Assembly: GCA_038225095.1 (NCBI GenBank)
Contig: JBBREZ010000133.1
Coordinates: 1 to 14,624 of the forward strand
From: JAPLGZ01 sp038225095
GTDB lineage: Bacteria; Chloroflexota; Anaerolineae; Caldilineales; Caldilineaceae
Length of the DNA stretch: 14,624 bases
Direction: 5' to 3'
Shown here: positions 5,559-13,268 of the stretch, one piece after another
Position numbering within the stretch: position 1 is the stretch's first letter
Layout: each line of letters begins with the position of its first letter
Notes under the pieces: model-generated
What the model was told of the DNA's origin: nothing
Database searches by the model: none
What the model saw: only the letters and a program-made list of their open reading frames with translations
Made by a program: the position numbers and the translations under genes

Positions 5559-6900
5559 AGCGTTCAGCCTTCGCTTGCGGATCAATTTTAGAGATGGATT
5601 GTTCGTTGCTTGGTTCGGCCGCGTTTAACGCGGGGTTGCGTCCGACGATCAGACGAACAGAGCGCGAATAGGAGAAATAGTTCCACGCCCACTGGAGCAA
5701 AACCGACAGACGGTTACGAAAGCCGATCAATTGAATGACATGGATAAATAACCAGGCCAGCCAGGCTAGATAGCCGCTCAGATGAATATTTTTAATATCC
5801 GCCACCGCCGACGCCCGACCAATCGTCGCCATAATCCCCTTATCCCAATAGCGAAACGGTTGCAACGGTTGACCAGCCAACTGCCGCAAAATTTGTTTGG
5901 CCGTATGTTGGCCTTGTTGAATGGCAACCGGGGCCAGCCCGGCCAATGGCTTACCATCTTGTTCAAAATAGGTGATATCACCAATCGCAAAGATTTCGGG
6001 ATGATGGGGCAGGGTCAGGTTCGGCAGCACCTTGATGCGGCCTTTGCGGTCAATTTCTGCGCCGGCGCGTTGCTGAAGCACTTGGCCCAGCCGATTGGCT
6101 TTGACGCCAGCCGCCCACATGATCGTGCGACAGGCGATCTGTTCGACGTGATCGCCGGTCTGGACGGTGATCTGTTGGTCGGCGATGTCAATCACCTTGG
6201 TGTTGGTGCGCACGGTGACGCCGAGTTTTTCCAGCGCGTGGCGTGCCTTAGCGGCTAAATCGTCTGGAAAGCCGACCAAAAGGCGGTCAAGCGCCTCGAC
6301 CAGAAGCACATTAGTCGTCGTTGGGTCGATCGTGCGGAAATTTTCGCGTAGTGTATGGTTCGCCATTTCGCCAATCGCGCCAGCTAGTTCTACGCCCGTC
6401 GGGCCACCACCCACAATGACGAATGTCATCAAGGCTTGGCGTTTAGCCAAATCTACTTCCAACTCTGCCGCCTCATACGCCGCCAACAAACGCTGTCGAA
6501 TTGCCAACGCGCTTTCAACCGTTTCAAGGCTGGGAGCATGTTGTGGCCAGTCGGCGTGTCCAAAATAGTCGTAGACCGCACCCGTTGCCACCACCAGGCT
6601 GTCATAGGCGAGTTGTTCGCCGGTCGCCAAGATCACCTGGCGCTGTTCGGCATTAATATCGGTGACCTCGGCCAGGATAGTTCGCACATTTTTGTCGCGC
6701 TTGAAGATGACGCGCAAGGGTGAGGCGATATCGGCCGGCGACAAACCTGCCATCGCAACTTGATAAAGCAAAGGTCGAAACAGGTGATAATTGTGACGGT
6801 CCACCAGCGTGATTTGAACGGGGGCATGCTGCAAGGCCCTGACGACATTCAAACCACCAAAACCGCCGCCGATAACGATGATATGCGGTTGATTGGACAT
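5539..6900 (-). CDS. ndh: type II NADH dehydrogenase (NDH-2)
   Basis: A 453-residue FAD enzyme that passes electrons from NADH to quinone at the inner face of the membrane without pumping protons. The first dinucleotide motif is GGGFGG (11-16, FAD), the second GGGPTG (164-169, NADH), and AIGD (305-308) is the usual FAD-contacting motif; APVAIQQGQH (323-332) matches the quinone-site helix. A hydrophobic segment near 376-400 (YLAWLAWLFIHVIQLIGF) and the following basic region fit membrane attachment. Length is normal for NDH-2, with a polar tail of about 30 residues. AAAGGAG 8-9 nt before the ATG supports the start. It overlaps the downstream UDG gene by 20 nt. Alternatives are closely related pyridine-nucleotide oxidoreductases, but the quinone-site helix favours NDH-2. 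Confidence 0.93.
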   Translation of the reverse strand: MSNQPHIIVIGGGFGGLNVVRALQHAPVQITLVDRHNYHLFRPLLYQVAMAGLSPADIASPLRVIFKRDKNVRTILAEVTDINAEQRQVILATGEQLAYDSLVVATGAVYDYFGHADWPQHAPSLETVESALAIRQRLLAAYEAAELEVDLAKRQALMTFVIVGGGPTGVELAGAIGEMANHTLRENFRTIDPTTTNVLLVEALDRLLVGFPDDLAAKARHALEKLGVTVRTNTKVIDIADQQITVQTGDHVEQIACRTIMWAAGVKANRLGQVLQQRAGAEIDRKGRIKVLPNLTLPHHPEIFAIGDITYFEQDGKPLAGLAPVAIQQGQHTAKQILRQLAGQPLQPFRYWDKGIMATIGRASAVADIKNIHLSGYLAWLAWLFIHVIQLIGFRNRLSVLLQWAWNYFSYSRSVRLIVGRNPALNAAEPSNEQSISKIDPQAKAERYDKPTS

Positions 6901-6961
6901 CCTATGAACTCCTTTCGCTTTGCTTCGGCTTGGACTAGGTTAACCGTGGCACGACTGTCGA

Positions 6962-7001
6962 TCCTGGCTCACCAGGAATCTCGGCGGTTGTCGCCTTTCA
7001 T
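6962..7001 (-). promoter_or_regulatory. 10-codon leader-like ORF with strong ribosome site and a hairpin over its stop
   Basis: On the minus strand AAAGGAGG overlaps the stop codon of the hydrolase gene, and an ATG follows at 7001 with ideal spacing. The frame encodes only MKGDNRRDSW and stops at 6969. A perfect hairpin, TCCTGG-TGAG-CCAGGA (6962-6977), covers the last codons and stop. The NADH dehydrogenase start lies about 70 nt further. The strong site has no long gene to serve, so this is either a translation-linked leader for ndh or the stump of a lost gene. There is no T run, so simple transcription attenuation is not indicated. Confidence 0.4.
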
Positions 7002-7013
7002 TTGCCACCTCCT

Positions 7014-8186
7014 TTAGTGAGTATGGGTTTTTAGCCAGGCTGCTAAATCTTGGCGGGGCGGCTGCGCAATCGGGCGAAAATTGTCATCGATCGCACTGGT
7101 GGCCGGGCCTAATGTATGGCCTAGACCCAGATAGATTTTGAGCGTGTGATCCGGGTTGGCGTTTAACGCGTCATTCAGTTTGCGCGTTCCTGCCACCGGC
7201 ACGTTCGCATCGTTCTCGCCTTGTAAGATGAGCACCGGCATTTTGAGCTTGGGCGCTTGCTCGGTTACGGTTGGCAACGCACGACCGGGCGCGTAGATCG
7301 CAAAGACGCTTTGGAAAAGTTGATCCAAATACGCATCAATGTTGGGGGCAAGTTCGCTGTCAATGTTGATCTTGCCATCCTGGTTCTTATCGAAGAAAGG
7401 ATTGAGGGTGAGCGTTGCGGTCTGTGGGGTGGTTATATCCACAAGATATAAGGGCGCTCCTTTAGCCACCAAGCCGCCATTGCCATTGACAACTGCGGTC
7501 AGCGTCGAGGTAACCACATTGCCATCGGGGGCTACTGCATGCAGATAGGGCAGGATCACAGCGGTGAATTGATATTGGAAGATGGCTTTCCACGGCTCAC
7601 TCACTGGCCCTTGCACGATAAAACCAGCCACTTCTGGGTGCTCAACGACCAACGCTGCCCCGACCGAACTGCCTTCGCTCCATCCATAGACGAAAAGCTG
7701 CTTGGCATCGACTTTGGCATTAGCCTGAGCAGCGCTTAGCACCTGGGCCGCATCCTTTACCATTTGCTGTAAGTCGAGTTTGGTGTAGAACTTTTGATAG
7801 TCGGCCTGGCAAGGGCCAGTTACGTAATGTTTGTTATAGCGCAATACTGCATAACCACATGCACTCAGATCAGTGGCAATATCGAGAAAGATATGCGAGA
7901 GCACCATTGGTCCCTTAGCCCCTGTCGTACAAATGCTGGCGTCCATGTCCTCTGGGCTAGAGCCAGGGATGAGAATGACCGTTGGAAAGGGACCGGCGCC
8001 TTGGGCCGGATATGTCAATTCGGCTTTCGTCTGGAAATCGCCAAAATTAATGGTGATTTCCTGGCGTTTGATTGAACTGTCTGGCTTTGCTAATGGCGGA
8101 GACTGAACCGTTGGTGCAATACACGCAGTCAATAACAAAGCGGTTAAGCTAACTCGCAACGCACCCAACAACTTAGCTGTTTTCAT
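7014..8186 (-). CDS. secreted alpha/beta-hydrolase lipoprotein (esterase/peptidase-like)
   Basis: A 390-residue alpha/beta-hydrolase exported as a lipoprotein. The signal peptide ends in LLTAC, so C22 would be lipidated. The hydrolase domain starts near residue 44; PTVILIPGSSPED (68-80) is the oxyanion-loop region, and the nucleophile elbow is GWSEGS with S170. The likely acid is D326 (GENDANVP) and the catalytic His is H357 (GLGHTLG). Between them, residues 266-277 (DKNQDGKINIDS) resemble an EF-hand calcium loop, although the twelfth position is Ser with Glu next to it. The closest general resemblance is to dienelactone-hydrolase or BAAT/acyl-hydrolase-like lipoproteins; substrate unknown. 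A start at 8186 gives the proper signal peptide, and GAGGAGT precedes it closely. It is the first gene of a leftward cluster leading to ndh. Confidence 0.88.
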   Translation of the reverse strand: MKTAKLLGALRVSLTALLLTACIAPTVQSPPLAKPDSSIKRQEITINFGDFQTKAELTYPAQGAGPFPTVILIPGSSPEDMDASICTTGAKGPMVLSHIFLDIATDLSACGYAVLRYNKHYVTGPCQADYQKFYTKLDLQQMVKDAAQVLSAAQANAKVDAKQLFVYGWSEGSSVGAALVVEHPEVAGFIVQGPVSEPWKAIFQYQFTAVILPYLHAVAPDGNVVTSTLTAVVNGNGGLVAKGAPLYLVDITTPQTATLTLNPFFDKNQDGKINIDSELAPNIDAYLDQLFQSVFAIYAPGRALPTVTEQAPKLKMPVLILQGENDANVPVAGTRKLNDALNANPDHTLKIYLGLGHTLGPATSAIDDNFRPIAQPPRQDLAAWLKTHTH

Positions 8187-8485
8187 CTCAACTCCTCATT
8201 TTCGGCAATTGACCTAACCAAATGTGTCTAGCCGGCTGCATCGGTTGGGTGACTTGCCGGATGATGGTGAACGCGCTTTAATAGGCGTGCCCCAGATATT
8301 CGCCTTACCGATTAGCCAACGCGATCTACCTAACTGGGTGGATCGCGTTGGCGTGCCATGCTGTTCATTTTTGCCAGTCATCGTTTGCCAGATGACCGGT
8401 GTAAGCTACCCCACTATTATCAGGCTTTAGATAACGAATGACGGTAGTCTTGCTGCTGATCTCAAGCGAGCTGTCGCTGGACGCC
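8187..8485. other. intergenic region with a long hairpin
   Basis: 299 nt between two leftward genes. GCCAACGCGATC (8315-8326) pairs perfectly with GATCGCGTTGGC (8341-8352). Including G-U pairs, the stem continues inward to about 17 bp around an AACT loop. No T run follows on either strand, so it is not a standard intrinsic terminator. A 68-codon open frame on the plus strand (8224-8430) covers it, but has no ribosome site or recognisable family and I do not call it. Confidence 0.6.
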
Positions 8486-9076
8486 TTATTCTCGGTCGAG
8501 ACGCAGACGCTCGTAGGGATAGAGATTGAGCACATTCACCCACATGTAACGACCTTTCGATTCGGCCGCTAGTAGGCCCGCATAGATGTCGGGCGGCACA
8601 TCGACATAGCGATAGATGCCACCGCTGTTGAATACAATTTCCAGCGTCTGCGTTTTCGGATCATAGCCAGCCGCATAGAGCATGCTCGACTCAAAACGCA
8701 TGAGCTGTGTGATCGTAACGCCCGTTGTACTCCAACCACCAGACGCTAACCAATCGGTGACTGCTTGTGCTCTGCGCACAAGACTCTGGCGGTACACGCG
8801 CAAGAGTTCATCTAGGTGAAAATATTCCACCCCACTCAGCCCTTGCTCGCGGCGAATTAATAGGTCGGTCAATTCAGCTTGCTGCATCACAGTTAAATGA
8901 AGTTCGTTCGCAACGGGTGAAGCTGAATCGAACAACATGCTCATCGCTTGTTCGACCATGCCGTCGGCCAGACAACGGGTCAAGAACGCATCGGGCCGCG
9001 CTTGCATGTGTTTGGCTAAATGTTTAGCATCACGCGCCATCTCGTCGGAGATTTCTAAGCTAAGCGTCGTAGTCAA
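8486..9076 (-). CDS. ribbon-helix-helix-like protein with C-terminal KTSC domain
   Basis: A 196-residue cytoplasmic protein in two parts. Residues 1-40 (TLSLEIS strand, then two helices) look like a CopG/MetJ-type ribbon-helix-helix DNA-binding unit; residues 60-110 are a helical Glu/Arg-rich linker (MQQAELTDLLIRREQG) often seen after such domains. Residues 129-190 match the KTSC domain: SSMLYAAGYDP, LEIVFNSGGIYRYVDVPP, YAGLLAAESKGRY, then YPYERL. KTSC domains are small and of unknown function, found alone or at the end of lysyl-tRNA synthetases. The frame opens with TTG at 9076, preceded by AGGA about 8 nt upstream and only 9 nt after the protease stop codon, so the two are almost surely co-transcribed. 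The first ATG in frame (codon 13) would destroy the N-terminal strand. RHH assignment is an inference; KTSC is firm. Confidence 0.85.
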   Translation of the reverse strand: MTTTLSLEISDEMARDAKHLAKHMQARPDAFLTRCLADGMVEQAMSMLFDSASPVANELHLTVMQQAELTDLLIRREQGLSGVEYFHLDELLRVYRQSLVRRAQAVTDWLASGGWSTTGVTITQLMRFESSMLYAAGYDPKTQTLEIVFNSGGIYRYVDVPPDIYAGLLAAESKGRYMWVNVLNLYPYERLRLDRE

Positions 9077-9085
9077 AGTTCAATC

Positions 9086-10390
9086 CTATGGGTTACTATT
9101 CGACCCTGTCTGATCCGGTTGAATATTGACCGGGCGCGGCGCTAACGTGATAGGGATTTGGGTTGTTTGGCCATTACGCAACACCGTCAGCGTCACTTGT
9201 TCACCGGGCGCTTTGAAGGCGACATAGGACAACAAATCGTCAAAGGTTGCCACTGGCTGGCTATCCACCGCCATAACAATATCCCCACCCGTCGGTGTAC
9301 CGCTCAGGACGCCAGCACCTGTGGATTGGCCTGTGCTGCCGCGGAGACCCGCCTTGGCGGCTGGCCCGTTCGCCACAACCTGGCTGATATAGGCGCCTTT
9401 CTGCGAAGGTAGCTTGTTGGCTTGCATCGTCAACAGACCCACATTGCCACCTGCAATCCCAAGCCAGGGCCACTGAAAAGCGCCATTCGTGATCAGCGAA
9501 GGCACCACATGGCGTACGACATTGGCGGGAATGGCAAAGCCTACCCCGGTATTGCCGCTGCCGCTGCCCGCGGTGCGAATCTGGGCATTGATCCCAACGA
9601 CTTGACCGTCCAAGTCAATCAAAGGCCCGCCCGAGTTACCCGGATTGATCGCCGCATCCGTTTGAATGGCGCCAGGGATGGAGAAAGGTGTTATCCCAGA
9701 AGGAATCGAGCGGCTTAAAGCGCTGACGATGCCCAAGGTCATACTGCCGCCTAAGCCAAAAGGATTGCCAATCGCGATCACCCAGTCACCGACTTGGAGA
9801 TGGTTGGAATCGCCCAGTGCCAACGGATGCATCCCTTGCGGCAGTTGAGCCACTTGAATCACAGCCAGGTCGCTGTCAACATCGGTACCCAGGATTTTCG
9901 CTTCTGCCTGCGTGCCATCCGCAAAGGCGACAATCACAAAAGTAGCATCGGCCACCACATGGTTGTTGGTGACGATATGACCCTGATCGTCCAAAATAAA
10001 GCCCGAGCCTGCCGCGGTGCCTTGTTCACCGGTTTGGGGTGAATTGATGGCCACGAGAATACTCACAACACCAGGATGCAATTGTTCGTAGCGTCCGGTC
10101 ATCAAATTGGATGCCGAATTGAGGGTTTGCGTCCCACGTGCTACCTGAGTTTCACTCGAAGCCTGCGTAACGGCGAGATTAGCCGATGCTGCCGGCGTAA
10201 AGGTCGGCGCTGGTGTGCCGGCCAGATGCACTTGCCGCACCTGGGTCGGATTACTCGGCACCGGTGCGGTGGTAGTCGCCGTGCGTATAATCCTAAACGG
10301 CACAACCATGAATATGACACCTACGGCAATGACCAAACCTAGCAAAACCAGACAACCAGCACCAATCGCTACAGCAAAATGTTTATTCAT
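9086..10390 (-). CDS. membrane-anchored HtrA/DegP-type serine protease with one PDZ domain
   Basis: A 434-residue envelope quality-control protease. An N-terminal transmembrane helix (about 6-31) anchors it, followed by a Thr/Pro/Ala-rich linker to about residue 90. The trypsin-like domain has catalytic H144 (VTNNHVV), D174 (DSDLAVI) and S253 (NPGNSGGP), with the full IQTDAAINPGNSGGP signature. The PDZ domain runs from about 308 to 415, with PWLGI at its start and GDIVMAVDSQPV and LRNGQTT as core strands; a glycine-rich insert (STGQSTGAGVLSGTPTGG) interrupts it. One PDZ and a membrane anchor resemble the DegS/HhoA type. ATG 10390 is chosen because GGAGG lies 5-6 nt upstream; an upstream frame extension to 10432 would put residues before the anchor. 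It leads a two-gene operon with the KTSC gene. Confidence 0.94.
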   Translation of the reverse strand: MNKHFAVAIGAGCLVLLGLVIAVGVIFMVVPFRIIRTATTTAPVPSNPTQVRQVHLAGTPAPTFTPAASANLAVTQASSETQVARGTQTLNSASNLMTGRYEQLHPGVVSILVAINSPQTGEQGTAAGSGFILDDQGHIVTNNHVVADATFVIVAFADGTQAEAKILGTDVDSDLAVIQVAQLPQGMHPLALGDSNHLQVGDWVIAIGNPFGLGGSMTLGIVSALSRSIPSGITPFSIPGAIQTDAAINPGNSGGPLIDLDGQVVGINAQIRTAGSGSGNTGVGFAIPANVVRHVVPSLITNGAFQWPWLGIAGGNVGLLTMQANKLPSQKGAYISQVVANGPAAKAGLRGSTGQSTGAGVLSGTPTGGDIVMAVDSQPVATFDDLLSYVAFKAPGEQVTLTVLRNGQTTQIPITLAPRPVNIQPDQTGSNSNP

Positions 10391-10885
10391 AGAATCCTCC
10401 AAAGCTCGAACTTTCACGAGGGCATATGGCAAGCTACAGCCATGCTATAGGCACCCAAAGAGTGCCCGTGCTTGCTATGCTGCTCTACACATAAAGGCGC
10501 AGCAAGCAACGTCCCTGCGGTTTTGTATGACTTTTATTTACGTTTTTACGTTGTCTATAAGATATAGCAAAAGTTTCACTCATTACAATCCATCAAGGTA
10601 CAATCCAGGATACAAAAAATCGATATATTATGCTGGTAAGACGCGTCTATAATGCCCTGGCGCTACGGCCTTTATACCCCTTCAATCATAACCATTGAGC
10701 ACACCTCTCTCAACAGTAGTCTAGGCTAGTAGAGCGCATTGTCTGTATCTATAACTATACCCTGTTCTCTGTATTTGTATACATAGACAATTGATCCGCG
10801 TGAGCATATGATCAGCCATATAGTGTTTGATTGGGACCCCCAAAATTGGTCATTAGGCAGTCGGATGTTGAAAGGAGACAGTCGA
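10391..10885. other. divergent intergenic region (HtrA leftward, small gene rightward)
   Basis: 495 nt without a convincing gene. It holds a possible leftward promoter at 10561-10588, a direct repeat TACAATCCA at 10584 and 10599, a 7-bp inverted repeat GCTTGCT/AGCAAGC near 10468-10510 that would lie in the HtrA 5' leader, and ATTGTCT/AGACAAT inverted arms at 10738-10744 and 10785-10791 upstream of the rightward gene. Confidence 0.5.
10561..10588 (-). promoter_or_regulatory. candidate promoter for the HtrA operon
   Basis: On the minus strand TTGTAA (10588-10583) and TATATC (10566-10561) are 16 bp apart, giving a transcript of about 165 nt before the HtrA ATG. TGGATTGTA occurs twice, 15 bp apart, over and upstream of the -35, as a regulator site might. 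Assignment by pattern only. Confidence 0.35.
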
Positions 10886-11134
10886 ATGAATAAGCTACAG
10901 ATTTTAGGCCGTGAAGGTCACAAGGAACTGGTGTGGGATGCCGAACGCGTAGAAGCGCAAGATCCAGAAGCCTTGGCGGCGGTTGCGGAAGCCGAACAGA
11001 TCCTTGAAGATGCACTCGCCCGTGGTCATGCTGTCTTTAGAGTTGATTCGCCAGATGAGCCAGCCGTGCGAATCACTAAGTTTGATCAGACCGCACCGCG
11101 CACCGTAATCGTGCCCCGCTTAGTCGGCGGATGA
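10886..11134 (+). CDS. small conserved hypothetical protein (82 aa)
   Basis: An 82-residue cytoplasmic protein without signal or membrane segment. Pattern: a short strand (KLQILGREG), a Trp motif (ELVWDAERV), a helix (DPEALAAVAEAEQILEDALARG), strands (HAVFRVD, VRITKFD) and a C-terminal VIVPRLVGG. This layout, with the invariant-looking W-D, F-D and GG end, is like short uncharacterised proteins found on phages, plasmids and in Chloroflexi/Actinobacteria; I recall no function. AAAGGAGA about 8 nt before the ATG decides the start at 10886; an in-frame ATG at 10808 has no such site. The next gene follows after 10 nt and likely shares the transcript. Confidence 0.8.
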   Translation: MNKLQILGREGHKELVWDAERVEAQDPEALAAVAEAEQILEDALARGHAVFRVDSPDEPAVRITKFDQTAPRTVIVPRLVGG

Positions 11135-11144
11135 GAGATGACCC

Positions 11145-11687
11145 ATGGATTGCCTACAACAGCTAACGCACGAAGGTGGATCCACTAGTAAAATTTTAAT
11201 CTGCCGTAGTCAATGGCTTGGCAATCGATTGGGGCTTTGGATCGTGGCACATCCACTGTGGACGGTTGGCCTATTAGTTGGAACACTTGTGATAGTAACG
11301 CTTGTTTGCCGCATGAGTCGTTCTGTGTTCGCTCGCCAAAAAGCGTGTTACGAAGCAAAGAAACGCGCCGAGACCCTTCTTCGCGATAGTATTACCCATG
11401 CACAATATAAGCAACTGATCGATTTTGGCTACTTGGAGATTCCAAGCCGCCTCTACCCAGGCTATCTCTATCGCATTCCACGAACGCAGCAACGCGTGCA
11501 AATTTATGAAACAAATCGTGTTGATGGAACAAATCGGGCGGTCGATAGCCCATATGCTCGTAAACTAGCCGAACTCTGTGTTGTGGCTAGCGATCAAGTG
11601 CCAGATGCTGATATGGTTCTGGCTCATAAACTGATGATCGAAGCGGATGAACAGACCTATCTCTCGATTGCCAACCGCATTGGATAA
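11145..11687 (+). CDS. single-pass membrane protein, conserved hypothetical (180 aa)
   Basis: A 180-residue protein with one strong transmembrane helix (about 37-56, WTVGLLVGTLVIVTLV), then a basic/acidic helix (ARQKACYEAKKRAETLLRDSI) and a soluble C-terminal domain. Its marks are AQYKQLIDFGYLEIPSRLYPG, YLYRIPR, ELCVVASDQVPDAD and LAHKLMIEADEQTYLSIAN. This domain pattern recurs, as I remember it, in uncharacterised Actinobacteria/Chloroflexi proteins and may occur without the helix; no function is known to me. It begins 10 nt after the 82-aa gene and has only a weak ribosome site (GAGAG), which suggests coupled translation. Residues 1-20 precede the family-like part and may not be real, but no better start exists before codon 57. 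Confidence 0.72.
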   Translation: MDCLQQLTHEGGSTSKILICRSQWLGNRLGLWIVAHPLWTVGLLVGTLVIVTLVCRMSRSVFARQKACYEAKKRAETLLRDSITHAQYKQLIDFGYLEIPSRLYPGYLYRIPRTQQRVQIYETNRVDGTNRAVDSPYARKLAELCVVASDQVPDADMVLAHKLMIEADEQTYLSIANRIG

Positions 11688-11722
11688 CAAATAGGTCTAG
11701 CGTCAACAGCACTCAACCAACC

Positions 11723-11787
11723 AGCGCGCATCGAGCCACTTATGCATCCGGCATGGAAGAAAATGCATAAGTGGCTCGATGCGCGCT
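11723..11787. repeat. perfect 25-bp inverted repeat between convergent genes
   Basis: Bases 11723-11747 (beginning AGCGCGCATCGAGCC) are an exact reverse complement of 11763-11787, with a 15-nt loop. It lies 36 nt past the 180-aa gene and about 100 nt past the convergent permease gene. It may act as a bidirectional terminator, but there is no adjacent T run, and the length and perfection are greater than such terminators usually need. A recent palindromic insertion is the alternative. Confidence 0.85.
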
Positions 11788-11884
11788 TAGCCAAGTAATT
11801 TAACTGCCAAGAGCAAAGCAAAAGTGAAGAAAAATTCCTATGTGCTCAGGTAAATTGTCATTGCGACAAACAAAGGCCAGGTCA

Positions 11885-12790
11885 CTACCCTTTGATGCCA
11901 GTTGTCGCAATGCCTTCAATAAATTGTTTTTGCGCCACGGCAAACAGCAGCACCATGGGTAAGGTTACGAGCACAGAGGCGGCAAAGAGTAATTCCCAAC
12001 GGAACTGTCCATAGCCCAGGTCTTGGACAAAGAGTTGCAACCCAAGCGGCAACGTGCGCAGATCGGGGTTTTGAATGTAGATCAATGGCCCCATAAAATC
12101 GTTCCATTTCGCTTGGAACTCAAAAATCGTCACTGATAGTAAGGCGGGGCGAATCAACGGCAGCATTAGTTGCCAGTAGATTCGATAGTAACTGGCGCCA
12201 TCTACGCGACCGGCGTCAATGAGCTCTTGGGGTAGCGTCAACAAGAACTGGCGGAGCATAAAGATGTAAAAAGAAGAGCCGAATAGATTGCCCAGCCACA
12301 GTGGGTAAAGCGTATTGACCAGATTGAGTTTTTTCCAAATCAGGTAAACCGGTATCATCGTCGCCGCGCCTGGCATCATCATCGTACCCAGCACAGCGGC
12401 AAACACTAATTCTGCGCCGGGAAAACGTAACTTGGCCAGGCCGTAAGCGATCATACTGCTGGAAAGCACCACGGCCAACACCCCCAAGACGGCAACAATC
12501 ACACTGTTGCGCGCCATGAGCAACAGCGGCACCTCCTGAAAAACGCGAACATAGTTGGACCACATAATGGGCCGCGGTATCCAATTGGCATCGAAGGCTT
12601 GCTCGGCAGTTTTGAGCGAATTGGAAATAAGCCAAGCAAACGGAACGATAAAAAGCGCCGTAAAAAAAGCCAGTGCCGCATAAATCAGCAAACGTGCTAA
12701 CCAATAGCGGACAGGGTTGGACTTATGTGCTACGATGCTAGCATGTGGCGTCTGTTTGACCGTCTGCATAACAGGTTGACTTGATAACAT
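11885..12790 (-). CDS. carbohydrate ABC transporter permease, MalG type
   Basis: A 301-residue inner-membrane permease (binding-protein-dependent transport family) that, with a MalF-type partner, forms the channel of a sugar importer. Hydrophobic segments lie at about 32-55, 94-118, 126-150, 160-180, 210-226 and 267-288, the usual six. The EAA loop that docks the ATPase is ELIDAGRVDGASYYRIYWQL (189-208) followed by MLPL. The end FIEGIATTGIKG is the classical MalG-type C-terminus, so the protein is complete. The N-terminal 22 residues before the first helix are polar, common in this family. AAGGGGA about 10 nt before the ATG supports the start. Upstream, where the substrate-binding protein and MalF-type permease normally sit, only a fragment of the latter remains, so the gene may be an orphan or work with a partner elsewhere. 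Confidence 0.93.
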   Translation of the reverse strand: MLSSQPVMQTVKQTPHASIVAHKSNPVRYWLARLLIYAALAFFTALFIVPFAWLISNSLKTAEQAFDANWIPRPIMWSNYVRVFQEVPLLLMARNSVIVAVLGVLAVVLSSSMIAYGLAKLRFPGAELVFAAVLGTMMMPGAATMIPVYLIWKKLNLVNTLYPLWLGNLFGSSFYIFMLRQFLLTLPQELIDAGRVDGASYYRIYWQLMLPLIRPALLSVTIFEFQAKWNDFMGPLIYIQNPDLRTLPLGLQLFVQDLGYGQFRWELLFAASVLVTLPMVLLFAVAQKQFIEGIATTGIKG

Positions 12791-12937
12791 AACTTTATTT
12801 CCCCTTAGTGAGCCTTATCTTGCCCTACCACGGCACGCGTGATCAGCTGAGTGCATTGCACGCCGTCCTGCAACTTGTCTATCGAGATCATCTTCATCGG
12901 CATGCGCTGCACAGGAAGACCCTTGGTCCCACGATAT

Positions 12938-13093
12938 TTATTGACCACTATCGGTGTATACCAAGCGCCGCGAGCCACGCACTTGCAGCGTGACGATGAG
13001 TAACGTGACGACAAAGAGCACCCAGGCCAACTCATCCGCCGTTGCCCCCAGCCCATGCTGAAGCGCCTTGAGCACCTGTGCTATAATTTTCAT
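12938..13093 (-). pseudogene. C-terminal remnant of a MalF-type sugar permease
   Basis: An open frame of 51 codons ends with the last transmembrane helix and tail of a MalF/UgpA-type permease: GATADELAWVLFVVTLLIVT, then QVRGSRRLVYTDSGQ. Intact relatives end with patterns such as MGYASALAWVLFxxxxxxT followed by RRWVYY. The first residues (MKIIAQ) and the stop codon directly before them suggest the break near 13075-13096. The remaining ~250 residues are absent and none of the sequence up to 13300 looks like them. It is on the same strand as, and 147 nt upstream of, the MalG-type gene, the normal order. Frame and tail are undamaged, so the deletion looks recent. Confidence 0.75.
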
Positions 13094-13268
13094 TCAGCAA
13101 CTGCTTGGTTTGATTCGTTTTTTGGTTCACGACCCGCAGCTTGACGCAAGAGTTTCTTTTTGTAAATACCCTTCTTCCCTTACCTTGAGCGACATGGGCT
13201 CAGCCATCCCTCACCCCTACGAGTTATCAACGAATCTACAATCATTAAGCCTAAAACCACAAAATGGC
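13094..13268. other. intergenic stretch, nothing recognised
   Basis: Between the permease fragment and the 6S-like RNA promoter I see no gene or repeat. Short open frames on both strands here, including two of 73-96 codons that run through the RNA locus from 13470 leftward, are composition or shadow effects. Confidence 0.5.

Noticed and set aside
5782..6568. Long plus-strand open frames (158 and 133 codons) opposite ndh
   Set aside because: They are antisense to a clear NDH-2 gene, lack family resemblance, and reflect codon composition.
11723..11787. Integron attC site
   Set aside because: The palindrome is perfect rather than imperfect, lacks the RYYYAAC/GTTRRRY ends, and no integrase or cassette array is present.
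12805..12903. Short minus-strand frame MPMKMISIDKLQDGVQ between the permease remnant and the MalG-type gene
   Set aside because: No ribosome site before it and only vague resemblance to known proteins.
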